Below, one piece after another: positions 50,507 to 63,520 of a stretch of DNA of 64,000 bases. The position numbers and the translations under genes are program-made. Below the pieces are notes generated by a model. It was given only the letters and a program-made list of their open reading frames with translations. It searched no databases and was not told the origin of the DNA. The DNA lies in the NCBI GenBank assembly GCA_022113835.1, contig JAILWY010000014.1:12521501-12585500 (forward strand). The letters run 5' to 3'. The stretch's first letter is position 1; each line of letters starts with the position of its first letter. This DNA is from Atopsyche davidsoni. Its lineage: Eukaryota; Arthropoda; Insecta; Trichoptera; Hydrobiosidae.

Positions 50507-52512
50507 CGCGGCGAGGGTGGGGAGGGGCGGCCCGGAGAGGCGCGCCGGCCGCTTATCGCTCTTGCGAATTTATTTACTGAGCTTTCTTTTTTGTTTGCTT
50601 TTCCCGTCACGAAGTGTCGAGTCGCGGTTCGCGCCGCGCATCAATCACCGTCGAATAAGACTCCGTCACAATGGCCCACAATGGCGTCACGCCCGTCGCC
50701 CGGCCTGTCGTTTCATTACACACAGATTAGTACAAAAAGTTCAAAAGTCATCTGAGCGCGATCGGCATCGCAAAAAAAAAACAACCCGCACCGATGGCTT
50801 TTTGCCGCCGCTCCGACTTTTCAAATTGAATATATTCTTGTCACAGAGCCAGCGCTCGGGGCACCGCCGGCTCCTTTGTCCGCGCTCAAGTGGCGTTCGC
50901 GTCCGCTGTCGGCCCAATAATACTTTATCGGTCGACAAATGAACATTTAAATGAATCACACGGTGCTCGGCCGCAGTGCCGCCGTGCCTGTCTACTCGCT
51001 ACTGTAGTACGTTCGGAGATTCCGCTCGTTGTTCTCTGACCGGGCGATAAAGTATCGAGTTTTCTGTTTCGTCTTGCGGGACGAATACAGTATATATCCT
51101 CCTCGGGGGTATCTCGCTCGATTGGTCCCTCATACTCGATATGAAATATAATAAATTTCGAGTTAAGTTGCCTTGTATGGACCCGAATTATCAGTGAGCC
51201 ATCACAATAGCATTACAAATCCAAATCATTCAGTAAACACTGAGTATGAAACAAATCTTGCGTATTTTACGAAATTGAGTTTTCGCTCTATTTAATAAAT
51301 TCAATTTAAATTTTGAAATCTTTATTTTAAGAAAAGGAAAATAACTCTTATTTCATTAATTTCTGTTTTTATAATAATAATGAAAAGAGTCCATACGACT
51401 TTTTAAAAGTGATTCAAACAATTCCAATATTATTTTATGGTCATACACGAATATTTAAAAAATATATATACGTTATTGAAAAATCTTTAAGTTCCACGGA
51501 CGGAGGAGCGAATAAACTCGTTAATTCTGAGACTCCGAGACTCGAGAGACGAGAAATTCCGCGACGTGACTAAAATGGAAACTGCAGTTTTTTTTAATGC
51601 TTAGCTTTAAGTAAGAACAGTTATCTTGATTAATGAACTCGTGCGATAACCATTGTGTCTAACAAGGTTATCACTCCGTCGCATCTTCTTTCGCGATGCA
51701 CATCACCCACGCGCTTCTAAATAACACGAATCTCCCATGTTTCCGGCAATATCTGTATGTAGCTTTTTAAAGTTCAATACACATAATTAAACATCATTAA
51801 AAATATATTCAGATTAATTTGATCAAGTCGCTGCTCGAGCGGACTGCACTCCCGCGGGCCGCCGCTGCACAGCGCGGGTACATCGGGCCAATATAAATTA
51901 CCATACATTGTCTGCGATTGATCGATTTAAGCGTGTGTCGTTTCAAATTGGGCCGCTTTTTGCCGCTTGGTTTTTTATTGGCATTGTCGTCCGATAAATT
52001 GCCTTTTGATTGACGTATTTTGAGTGAATACATTCGGACGGTTCTTTTTTAAACGCTCCGCCTCACGACTGTGCGATATAAATACGTATTAATTGGCCGT
52101 TATTGTTTGTAAAAAGCTGATCGCCGCGCATGCGATAAGTTTTTTTTTCAACAATGAATATATTTACATAATACTATGCTACATAAAAACTCGGGTAATA
52201 GTGAAATTAAATAATTTGCTGTGGGTCGGTTGCGAGCATGTGGAGCGTAAAATTAACCGCAAGAAAAGACCCCTCCAAATTTCGTACGTATTATTAATAA
52301 ATGTTTTTGCTACTTATTCATTACCGACTCTTTTCTTCGGTCAATTGAAATTGAATTAAGTACAGTACCAATAACATTTTTTTTTTAAAGAGAAACGTAA
52401 ATACATACTATTTAAATTATTTTATCAGATGCAATATTTATATTTCTGTTGTCTCATAGGTTTGCTTTGTGTATTATCTATTTGTAATTTATTTAAAGCG
52501 TTCATCGAAATT
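50507..52512. other. non-coding: GC-mixed then AT-rich
   Basis: GC-mixed to about 51130, AT-rich 51190-51800, mixed 51810-52060, then AT-rich. Frames up to 141 codons in the GC part have no recognisable domain. Confidence 0.5.
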
Positions 52513-52718
52513 CACAAGTAAAGAAAGGCGTCCTTAACCCAGATAGGTTGACTATTTTACGCCAGGAACATGTAGTTTTTATTTGTGTTTCGTGTCTTAC
52601 TATATATAAATTACGTATTACGCGTTACTAAAAAATATATGTAAAATAATCTGTACAAATACACAAGAAAGTCCTCAACCCAGATAATCTGAATGTATTT
52701 CGTTAGGAACATGTATAA
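52513..52718 (+). repeat. diverged direct duplication, 141-bp offset
   Basis: The words AACCCAGATA (52536 and 52677) and AGGAACATGTA (52564 and 52705) recur at a constant 141-bp offset. The surrounding roughly 60 bp align with differences (CACAAG...AAAG...TCCT...). It is either an old tandem duplication or the ends of a small element with direct repeats. Confidence 0.6.
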
Positions 52719-53981
52719 TTCATTATTTTTTCAAGTAAAAAGATATACATTTTTTTGCTGAAACATCGGATCGCTACGTTTTAATTGTTAATTTTGTTTG
52801 AAGTTTATTTATGTCGTAATTTTTTGCCAAAATAATTATAGCCCTCTTACTGCCTGACTGTTGATTAAAAACCTAAAAAAGTGAATCATTTCAACGTGTT
52901 TTTTTTATTCTGAAATAAAATACTCACTTTTTTTCTTCTCCGAAGCATTAAAGAATTTATAATTAAACATATACTGAAAAAAAAAAACACGGCCACTAGA
53001 GAGTTGGTTAATTATGCAAGACTTAATGTATGCGAAATCATTGTTACTTTTTTATGTGAGATCTAAACATGGGCTCAGCTAATTCATCATAACGACTTTT
53101 TATTGTGTTTACATTTCAATTTAAAATAACTTCACGAAGTCATTACGCGGAGAGTTAAATTGACGATTTGTCAAAGTTAATCGCCTAAAATCTATTGGAT
53201 AACTAACACGGTCAAAGGCTAGCGAGTATCAATTAAAGTCGTTTAATTTAAGTACCACTTTGATTGATCTCGAGAGCAAGGCTACCAGCGGACCACCTCG
53301 TAGTCGCAGCTGTCTCACTCCAAAGACAAAACCTACGCCAAGTACACAAATATCATCTGTTTTAAATGCCAGCAGAGTCCAGATAATACTCAGACTTAAC
53401 TTACGACGTGTACCTCTACGAATGAAATATTATCGCTAATATTTGAAAAATTTAAATTAAAAATGAAAAAAAAACGCTTTGGAAGGAGGCGAGAAGTCCT
53501 TATAAACTTAAAAGCAAACCGTCCTGTAAAATATAATTTCTTCAATAATAAAAATATATCTTTAGTTTTATTTCATGCATCATTTACACCAACAAGTGTC
53601 GTATTCGTTAACTTAGTCTGATGGGTTTTTTTAATTATATGTGATTTCACATACCTAAATGTGAAATTATCATTTTTCACCAAGCTTAACTTACACTGTA
53701 TAATTATTAATAGCAAAATTTGACGACTAATTAATAATCCTAGATATTATTTACTCATGATGTTTTAAACAATGATCATTCACTTCTCAGTCGGCAAAAT
53801 AACAAGCGAGCTTGTTTTCCAAACATTACCTCAATCCCCCCTGTCTCCACGAAACAGAATAGTCAAATTAATTTGCGTGAATTCCTGCCGAGGTCTCCTT
53901 CCTAGTTTCCTGGCGTACGTGAGAGCGCGGAGGACCCGCCCGGTTCAGGGGGCACGCTCACTCGGCAGGCCGGCGGGGGTA
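52719..53981. other. non-coding: AT-rich then GC-mixed
   Basis: AT-rich to about 53230, mixed to 53770, and GC-rich after about 53880. The 86-codon frame (53772-54032) runs into the repeat and is not convincing. Confidence 0.5.
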
Positions 53982-54021
53982 GCGGCCCGGGGGTTGCGGC
54001 CCGGGGGTTGCGGCCCGGGGG
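53982..54021. repeat. 14-bp G-rich tandem repeat, nearly three copies
   Basis: Two full copies and one partial copy of GCGGCCCGGGGGTT lie in a GC-rich block. Each contains a CCCGGG core. Confidence 0.9.
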
Positions 54022-55880
54022 CGTGTAATTAACCCGCCTAATCACCCCGACCCGGCCATTGTCGCGGCCGGGGGCACATTTAATTATCGCGCCGCCCCTA
54101 AGCTGATTCTATCGCACTCACAGGAACCGGCCTATTAATGCTGATTTTTTTTAACACACGCATATTTTTGGGCTTATAGTTGTGTTCTATTATAGTTCAC
54201 ATCAAAAAAATTATCAACCTTTTAAATCAATTTATATATAATAATAACGGCTTTGCATATGATGATAAAGGTAAATTCAAATTACCAGAGCTTTTCACAT
54301 TATGCCAAAAAAATAAAATTCACAGTAAATCTCGTCTAAAGTCAAACATTCAAAATTATTCAAGTAGAAAGAGTTAGAAAAGACGTTGTCCATCTTATTT
54401 ATTTATGTTCTTTATGCCATATTTATAGATTCCGTAGGCTTAGTTGTATATCCTCACACAAACATATTTATTTTCTTCTCATTATACAAAATTATTCAAA
54501 TTTATAATTAAATTATTCGTTTTTTCCTCATTCGAATAATCATGTTAATAATGAGTTGGAAAATTGAATAATAATTTGCAATCGTGACAAATTATGATTC
54601 GGCTTGCCTAATATACGTGTGCGGTGGATAAGTTTCCCCCGTTGTTGGCACGTGATGCATCTTAATACCGTAAGCCTAATTTATTCCCCGTCGGATTGAA
54701 TCGCGAGGCGCCCCTGACTCCTGCGGATGAGGATCGAGCATGTCGCCACTCTGTTGTGAGCCGATTTAGTCATTTAAATTTGTCGCACGGCTCATCCGAT
54801 GGAACACACTCCGTTTGTTGTGAAGGGTGTTCACTTCTACCGATCAAAACTTAAAGCGTTTACAAATCTGAAGGATATTATATAATTGTATTTAATAAAA
54901 TATATTTTGACAGATAATGAGCTGGCGGTAAATTATCTTGTCATATTGAGGATTTCTCTGTGCTATACCAAATACGTCGGTTATGGCATAATTTTATTTA
55001 TAAATAAATCACCACTTAAAGAATATGTGTAATAACTTTCAAATAAAATAAGAAAGCTGTTTTTGATAAGTAAACATTAATTTATATTGTCCCGAAATAA
55101 TCTTCTACGATAGACAACGGATAGGTTTATTCAAAAAAAGGGAGAAAACACAAGTGTAATTGAATAGGTTTAAAACAATTATTTTTTTGTAAAATTTTGT
55201 CATTATAATTGTTGGCAGTCAGCAAGCTTTCTTATTTCATTGAGCTCACTTGTCCTTTTAGGCAGTCGCGAGTGCTCATTAGGAATTCCCTTTATGTCTA
55301 TTGTGTTGAAACGCGTGTATTATATTATCTCCTTTTGAATGTACAACTTTCCGAGAGTCCATTTTGTAGGCGCTGTGAGTAGTAGCAACCTTTTTATAAA
55401 ATTGTAGTAAGGCTCAGCAGAGAGTTGCTGCTGTGTTTTGCGAAACTGGTCCCGGATTTGGGGCCTACTAGGGCTGATTATTTTTCTCGACTTTTCCATT
55501 ATAAATTACGCTTCCATAGTGGGTGTGGTACAGGTTCCTCAAACTATTTTATATTTACATTAAATAATCTGTTAAAACCGGTCAATATGAAAAAAAAAAC
55601 TTAATTCTAATTAATGTTAACGATCATCCGATATAGATGCATCGATTTTATTTAATAATTTTTATGACCGGAGTTGTGTTTTGGAAACTAACAATAAAAG
55701 ATATCACATAATTAAATAAGTTTTATGCTATAGTTATAATTGTTATTATAATATAAATAACACTTCTTCAAACGATGTTAAGTGAGATCGACAAAATAAT
55801 ACCTTACTTACAGACATTTGCAAAATTATTTAAGTTGACTACAATGGTGTCCCAATAAGAAGTCATTGTAGGGTCTTTAT
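54022..55880. other. non-coding: mostly AT-rich
   Basis: After a short GC-rich tail the sequence is AT-rich to about 55880, with a mixed part at 54600-54830. No gene or RNA is seen. Confidence 0.55.
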
Positions 55881-57575
55881 TTGAAACTCCCGACAGCCGC
55901 TTTCTCTGCTCTGGACTTGGGGCTGTCTTTGACGCAGTCCTGATCCTCACCGTGTGCGACATCGGCTTTCTTAATTGCCCTTAGCAGAGATTCGTTCTCG
56001 TGATAAATCTCCGGGGTCTCGTTAATTATATTTAAATCACTCGCTTTCCTGGACGCGCTCCAACATTTTTCGTGCGTCCGTCGACTCGATACAATGTTGA
56101 TAAATAAAATGTCAAACAGTATTTCTCAATAAACATCAAAAGAGAAATTCGGCCACGGCGCGGCCGTTCGGGAGATGCTGGATTCACGTAACGCTCGTTA
56201 AAGCTAGTTTCTGCTAATAAAGCCCGACTGAAATGCGCGCTTGGAGCTTTACGACCGCTATTAAGAGCTCTCCTAATAATGAATACGCGATTATTTATCA
56301 TACAGTCCCGCGAGCGGCGGACTCCCGCGCCGCGCCGGGGAGCGCCGCGGTGCACCTCGCATACGTAATGCGACCGGCCTTTGTTCGCCGATATCATTCC
56401 GATGTTTTATGCATGGACTATTAAAAGTCAAAGCTTTCGGTGAGCGCCCGCCCCGCCCGTCTCGGCCGATCGCGCTTCCATTGAGACATTCCGGGAGCAT
56501 CGCGTCCGAATCGAGTGAGTCCGTTCGGACGATGCGCAACAATGGAGGCGATGCATTATGCATGGCCGGCCGCCCGCCGCATCCGACCCGCCGAGATTAG
56601 GCCGTTTCCATTACACTCTAAAATGCGAATAAATTAGTGGAGATTGTGAGTTTAATATTCGTGTCGTATCGTCGCCGGCCCCTCTGCCGCCCGCCGCCGC
56701 GGGGAATTAGGAATTAAGTAATTTCTCTGCCGGAAAATAAACCGAAAAGCTGGGAGAGGTGCTCCTCGCTCAGCTGCGACATAATCGTCGGATTTTATCG
56801 CTCGATCGAATTAACAGGCCGCTTAGGTGCGCCGAGTTATCTGCCGGAATCTGTTATGGCCGATGTTTATAGGTTTCTAAGCGCTATAAATTTTTATATT
56901 TGCTTTTTTTATTTCCTCCGCGCCATTAGTATTATAATTAATATTCCGCGTCTTCCATCCGAGACTTAAATATTTATTACGACATAACATTATGTAGCCG
57001 GTATATTTTTTCCGTTTCAATCTACATTTTTGCGTTTGTGTTTATTTTTTAGCTTTTATGTTTACTATGAATATTTATGGTAATTCTTAATGTATTCTAT
57101 CTAATATTACTTTATTATCGACTCGTTGCTAAAATCAATTCGAAATCGGATATTATCGATAAAGTATTAAATTATTCGTTTTTTTACCTCTTTAAACCGT
57201 ATTTATGGCGTCATGTGTCGTAAAAGCTTTTAGTAAATAAAAACTCGAAGAACGCGAGGTTTCATCGCAATGTGTTGATTTGAGAAGTATTTTGATTTAA
57301 CCCGGAGACAGTAGGGCGGGTCCGCCGCGCATTCCGCCCCGAATTACTTTTCATCTTATTTACTCAGAATTTTAATTTGACATTATTCCCGGCGGAAAAT
57401 ATTCCGAGAAACATCAAAAACACATTATCTGACACTCGCCCTTCCTTAACAAACTCTCGTTTACATTATCTTGAATATATTTTTTCATCTCCGCATTTCT
57501 CCGCGAAATTCGTAATCACTCTCGAGAAAGTTTTCTGTTTATCCCATTTGGCGGGTCGGCGCATAAATAATATCT
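55880..57575. other. long non-coding GC-mixed block
   Basis: CpG-containing block with many TTTAT, AATAAA and TAATTA-type words. The 121-codon minus-strand frame (56032-56397) overlaps open frames on both strands and shows no domain. Confidence 0.5.
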
Positions 57576-57664
57576 GGGATGGGGTGAGCAGGGGCGGGGG
57601 TGGGTGGGTGGGGGGGGGGCGAGGGGCGCCCCCGCCCCCCTCCGCCCCGCCCCGCGCCCCGCCC
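57576..57664. repeat. strand-switching G-run/C-run block
   Basis: A G-rich half (about 57576-57627, including a ten-base G run) is followed immediately by a C-rich half (57628-57664). The halves can pair, and both strands have quadruplex-type runs. Glycine- and proline-rich frames over it are artefacts. Confidence 0.85.
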
Positions 57665-60630
57665 GTTCATTGATATTCAACGAATATGATAATGAGTACG
57701 AGATAAAACGTCCCGGAGATTTATTTGAAACTCGACGTCTATGTCTCGCGCTGGCGTTTTTTTCTCCGCTCCATTATTCCGCCGGTGCGCGATAAGATCT
57801 CTTTTTAAATAATATTTTCGTAATACGACGCGCTCCGCGGACTATTTAAATTATTACTTTGTTGACTATTTGGAATTAATCCGGCGCTATGGATTTATAG
57901 CCTGTATTAAAGGTTATTTGTAACTCTATTTTATTTAGTGTGTAATTTACGGTCGCATTATTCATCGGTTTTTTGCGTGGATTCCTGTCGTGTTGTCGGC
58001 GGGGCCGGATACTCCCCGCGCCGGATGCCTCGCCGGTTTATTAATTGCTTAAGTCCGCAGACTCGAAACATAATCGAGTTTTTTCGTCTCGATTGCGTTA
58101 TTCGCTTTTTTATCGCGCGCGCGGAATGTCGACACGGTCCCCATCGAGATATGAAGTATGGGCGGGCATATGACACCGGCATTTTAATTAACGTGCAATA
58201 ACACCGCGTGATTAATCGATCGGACGCGGACATTCGTGCAGTTGCGTCGAATTAAATCTTAATTACACACGATTTAATAAGCGTTTAGTTGGGCAACCGT
58301 GTAAATTACTTATTTCATAAATAACTCGGGTAATCACGTATAATTTTCCAATTCTCAATAACATTACGGCCGCCGTCACCCGAGAATGCGGTTCTAATAT
58401 CCCGAATGCGATATAAATTAATTTACCGCCGTCTATTTATCAGAACACAGTTGAGGCTGAACGGTGTTTTATTGCAGCGCCGTTCCGACGAGCCGCCCAT
58501 GTTTTTGTGTACGTATTTATGAAAACAAGAATGTATGACATTCTGGTATCTAACGGCGGGATCAGAGGCGGCGCGTGTACCGTGAAGTATTTACAATGGC
58601 TAATTTGTAATTCTCCGCTCATGCTGCGGGGCTCATCGTAAATATCTCATCGCATTATTAATTTTAATTGAGCTATAATAATGTTTATTTCATTAACGAG
58701 CGCGCTTTTACCGTGTCAAATGTGAATTCAACTTCTAATATTTTTTTATAATATCGTATCAAGATTTAAACCTCATTTTTTATAAAAATTTTAAAGTATG
58801 GTAATTATATATTTTCGTAATTATGTACCTATTTTAATATGGCTGCTGATGTTGCTCATTTAATTTATTTTTACTCTCTGGCTTTACATAAAATTACGAT
58901 TCCATAAAAATCTTAAATCTTATCGTCAATTTTATTATTTATTCATTTGAACCTGCAAAACTTTTTCTGCCCAAAGAGCAATCATCGGTCATTTGGAAAA
59001 AAAATATTGTTTTAATTTTCGCCGATGTCAGCATACATTCTGTATAATTTAAACCATTTCTTGTTACGATCTATTAAATATTTAGGTACTCTGAATTAAG
59101 TTTATCTATTAAAAACAACAATTTTTATTAATTTCACTTTTTCAATACCTGTTGTGTTAATAAGGGTTTTTTTTTAAATAAATTGTATTCAAAAAGTGAG
59201 CCACGCGTTTTCTACTGGGATAAGAATTATTTTTATTATAAATTATCTAGATAAAATTTTCATAAATGTTAAAATTTTTGGCTATTGATTAGTATTAAAT
59301 AAGACACAAATGTCAATTGCCTTCAAGCTAGGAGAGTACTATTTTTTATGAGTACTTCTGCGTTATTAAAGCTTCCGTTGCGTCAGAAGAAGCGATTGAA
59401 TGGCGAAAAAATCTCCTAGCCAATTAGCTATTATTATTTGTTGTGACATACAAATGTGTTTCAAAACAAATGTATACAACAAATGCACGCAACATAAAAT
59501 GCTTCTCGTGCCTTTGTTCTGTTGAGACGCCGTCCCGATTGTTGTGACCGGGCCGCGCTGTGTTCCGCGAGCTCGGCTAATGTATTTTGATTAATTCAAG
59601 ACTTGCCGCGCGACGTGTGGCTTTTTATTCGGCGCTTGTCCTCTCACCGTTATGGGCTTCGACAATTATAAATAAAACATACCCCGGGCGGTGATGGATC
59701 GGCCCCTTTATCGGATTTGCATATTGAACGATGATTATATTCGAGACATTTTTTTATCTTGTAAGCACGAGCATTATCTAGATGTTGGGTTTCTGGCGTT
59801 GGAGCAGCTCAGCTGTTGTCCTCTCTGTCTCTCGTGGCCATAAATCTAGTGTCTGTTTAATTTCGCATTACTTATTCGTAAGCTTTTACTGCCCATTTGT
59901 TTTTTTTTTTTTTGTTCTGTTTGTCCAGACGAAATAAAATTGAAATCCTTGTTAATACGCCTACTTATTTACAAAAGGTCAACGTGTCGGAGAGCTAAGA
60001 AATTAATGCGAATCGTAAATATAACATTAAAAGATTATTTGCATTTTCTACCTCTCTCTGCCTTCTTGATAATATTTAAATTACCCTGAACCTCCTACCG
60101 TGAGATAGAAAAAACAATAAATTAATTACTTAGCGACGGGTATTAGGTGAAACTTTTTTTTTGTCAATATAATATTCTTAAGCAGTTTTTTTTTGTTGCT
60201 GGGGGAAAATATTCGATGCCCGACGTTTATCAACATATTTGTACGAATTTTCTGATTTCTATACAGTAACTGTATAATAATAAATATTCAAAAAAAATTA
60301 GTTCTATTGTATGAACATGCTTGGCTAAATTAAAAAATAACGTATGTCTTTGTTTTAATCGGTTGTTGCTTTGTGTCGCATGCACGATTTCTCATCGTTG
60401 TATCATGAGGTCATTAGCATATAAAAAAGTTGTATATTAATTTACTTTTCGTAATTCAGCTTCAATCTTGGTCCTGTTGACATGCCTCCAGATATAAAAA
60501 GATGGCGCCCGGGAGCGGGGCCGGGTACACGTGACCGACTCGATTATCGTCGCCTCCCGGCTTTATCATTTTAGCTTTTTATTATTAAGTTTTAACGACT
60601 CCGTAATTCCAAAGTTTGATGGCAGCTCCG
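57665..60630. other. non-coding: GC-mixed, then AT-rich
   Basis: GC-mixed to about 58680, AT-rich to 59500, mixed to 59880, AT-rich to 60450. A short run of DNA with small opposing frames of 87 and 91 codons at 57938-58233 has no recognisable domain. Confidence 0.5.
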
Positions 60631-60634
60631 GAGA

Positions 60635-60689
60635 CTCGGGGGGGGGAGGCCCCCCTCCGCGCCCCCGCACCCCCGCCCCCGCCCCCGAG
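60635..60689. repeat. G-run and GCCCCC tract forming an inverted pair
   Basis: A nine-base G run (60638-60646) within CTCGGGGG (60635-60642) is matched by CCCCCGAG (60682-60689). The DNA between is built of CCCCCG-type units. A hairpin or alternate quadruplex/i-motif structure is possible. Confidence 0.8.
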
Positions 60690-62918
60690 TCATCTCTGCG
60701 TCCTTCTCGGAGACGCCGGCCGTCTCTCTCGCGCGCCCCTCGCTTTGAATTCTTTAGTGCCGAGGCAGAACCTTCTAAATTACTTTTTTATGAAAAAATC
60801 CTAAAAAAATATTCGGGCCCCCGAACCGCGAGAGAATATATTTGAATTTTAAGCGTTACGCGCCGAGTTATTAGGCAAATTTATTCGGCGTCGTTAGTTT
60901 TATTGTAGCCTCTGAAAAATAATTACATTACACAGATTAATCTTCATTCTTCATTAATTAAGGAATTATATATACTTTTTGTTTTCTTTTTATCTCGAGT
61001 CAACGTTGTGTTTTAATTTTACGAGTTTGCTCAACGACAAGGTCTCGGCAGGCGGCCCTCCGCGGACACTCGGCGGTCCTGCGCGAGCTTCGCGGAGTCG
61101 CGATGAAAGCTCCTGGCGGGGCTGCTCCTCTCGCGCCTGGCAGGGAACCCCCGATAATTGCGCCGGGGCGTTTTTACGCTCGGTCCTCGAATAAATAGAT
61201 CCTTTTTATATTCATTTACCTTCCCCGGCAGGAACTCGCCGCTTTGCTGGAAATACGCTTGTGTTCTTAATAAAATATCCTTCTCTTATATAACTTCTGA
61301 ATTAAATTACGCCGGAGTGGAGCGGAGATGTCTTTACTGACACGGCTAATATAAATGGTAATTAATTGAAAAGACGAAACGGAAAGCCTACGGAGCTCCC
61401 CGCACCCTCCGTTATGATATTCAATTTTTCAACTTAATATGCCTTGGAAAAAATACCAAGAGATTTAATGCTAAATCTATAATTCTACAAGGATCCGTTT
61501 ATTATCTCGGAAGTAAGATTTGTGATTAATTTTTAGAATTATATAAAATTTACATTAATAATATATGTTTCGCTTTTAGTAAACATTTATATCAGGATTA
61601 ATGTATGCTTAGTAAATAATGTACGCATTTTGTATAATTTTAAAACATGACAGTTCAGTGGTAAAATGTTAGGTTTTTAATTTAATTTAAATAATATTCA
61701 TACTCTTACGAGAATCGTAGAGTTTTACGCTTCGTAATTCCATAAACATATTTATACAGGGGAATTATTATTTCATTAATTTACATAGCTTTTTTGTCGA
61801 GTTAGAGGAGGGCAACTTCCCCCTCTAAATATCTAAATAAAATTTATATTTACGCCATGCTGAAGCTGCAAAGTTTATTCTGTAATACACAATATCTCTC
61901 CCAAGAATAAATTATGGATGGAAGAACTTTTGCGTTTCCGCCCACCCTCGCCCGCCACCCCGCCCCTCGACCCTCCCGGGGTGAATCGTTTATCAAACTT
62001 CTTTTACTTATTCTGTAATATATTTTATTATTTAACCTGAGTGCTTTTTAATAACGCTTTTTTATCCGGTTTATTGTTTGTTAAAGATAAACGAGGATCT
62101 CCCCGAAGACCTCGAAAACGAGAAGCTCTTCGCTAAACTGGCGGCTCGGAGACTCTTCGCAGTGACTTCCATTGCGACATATAAATATAATATATAGTTT
62201 TAAAATACTCAGTCACGATTTTGACATGTTTTCTCGTTAAATATTTACAAGTGCGCGCATCTACTGTCGTCTTTGTAATTCACTTTTCCGCGAAGACTCC
62301 CAATCTCCATCTGTTTTATGTTGTGCAAACGAAAATTCCTCCCCGGGTCCTCCCTCGAGTAGTTTAATATTGAATATATCTCCTCGCGCAGGGGCGCCGC
62401 TGCCACTACAAAGAAAATAAATTTACGTTGATTTGCAAAATCGGCCGGCGAGCGGGTCCCCGAATTGGCTTTGACTCGGCGAGGGAAATGCCGACTTTTT
62501 ATCTTGAGTATTTTCTTTTCGCTTGTAAATGTTTCCGCGAGCTTTTTTATTAAATGTCTCTACTCACGATAAACCGTCCTCCCCCCGGCTGGCTTGGCAC
62601 GCAATTTATTCCTACTGCGAAAATATGATGACATGTAGAAACACTGGTTCCGCGCCCCTCCCCTGCCGGCCGTTTCCGAAGCTTTACGCCTCTTTATCGT
62701 TTATTGTTTTTATTCATTTTATGATAAACCCACAGTAGATTTAGAGAGGTACTTAGAAAAGCGATCACCCGATAAGAAGGCGCAGTTAGTGCTTTAATCG
62801 GAAATATTAATTTGTTATACGACTCGTCGCTTTCGGGATAGGAATCTATCGATAGCCTCCAGTCGCTGTAAAGTTTATAGAGCCGGTATGATTTCTCGGG
62901 TAGGGGTACGGCGGGCGC
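60690..62918. other. non-coding: GC-mixed with AT-rich middle
   Basis: GC-mixed to about 61440, AT-rich 61440-61900, then GC-mixed. No open frame above 71 codons apart from those riding on the repeats. No gene is supported. Confidence 0.5.
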
Positions 62919-62972
62919 GCCCCCGCCCCCGCCCCCGCCCCCGCCCCCGCCCCCGCCCCCGCCCCCGCCCCC
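62919..62972. repeat. GCCCCC hexanucleotide array, nine exact copies
   Basis: Nine uninterrupted GCCCCC units (GGGGGC on the minus strand) followed by a degraded tenth. Nine runs of five G on one strand make a strong quadruplex candidate. The minus-strand poly-Gly and Gly-Ala frames (112 and 78 codons) are repeat translations, not a recognised gene. Confidence 0.97.
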
Positions 62973-63442
62973 GCCCCGGAGCTCCCGGCCCGCGCGATCG
63001 TCCATAAATCTCCAGTCTCTCTCGTAAAACATGTGATGTTCTTTTGAAATCCCATTTTTTCCTCGGCTGCGTCGTTTTCCATCCCCCGCTTCTAGACTTT
63101 ATACTTTGCGCCCCGCGGGCGGAGGGCTGTCGAGTTTATACAGATATTTTATACAGCTTGTTTTATTCATTCTTCTTTACTTATCATTTATTTACCGACC
63201 GAAAACCTCTTACGGCCGGGCCGCGGAGCGGAAAAGAACAACGGAATCGCGGAATTATTTTCTACGGAGATTTTCAAATTAAAAGTGTTGACTTTGATTT
63301 ATTTCCGGGGGATTTTCGTTTTGTTTATTCGGCGGAGCGCGGGGTTTACTTTTTGCGCTTTTCTTATTAAGCGCGATACGTCCGCTCGGCGGATCGAAAG
63401 AATCCAGTGGGTGTTCGCGCATAATCCGCGGCTGGCTCCGAG
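62973..63442. other. non-coding GC-mixed DNA between two C-rich arrays
   Basis: CpG-containing mixed DNA with a 108-codon + strand frame (63044-63370) that shows no domain. I see no gene. Confidence 0.5.
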
Positions 63443-63520
63443 CGCCGCCCCCGCCCCCGCCCCCGCCCTCGTGAGCCCCCGCCCCCGTGAGCCCCCGCCC
63501 CGCCCCGCCCCGCCCCGGGC
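63443..63520. repeat. interrupted GCCCCC/GCCCC array
   Basis: GCCCCC units, two GTGAGCCCCC interruptions, and then GCCCC units. It is a second, less pure relative of the array 470 bp upstream. Pro/Ala- and Gly-rich frames of 84-116 codons on both strands come from it. Confidence 0.85.

Noticed and set aside
62694..63082. Glycine-run and Gly-Ala-repeat minus-strand frames
   Set aside because: They are direct translations of the GGGGGC array and their flanks show no gene structure.
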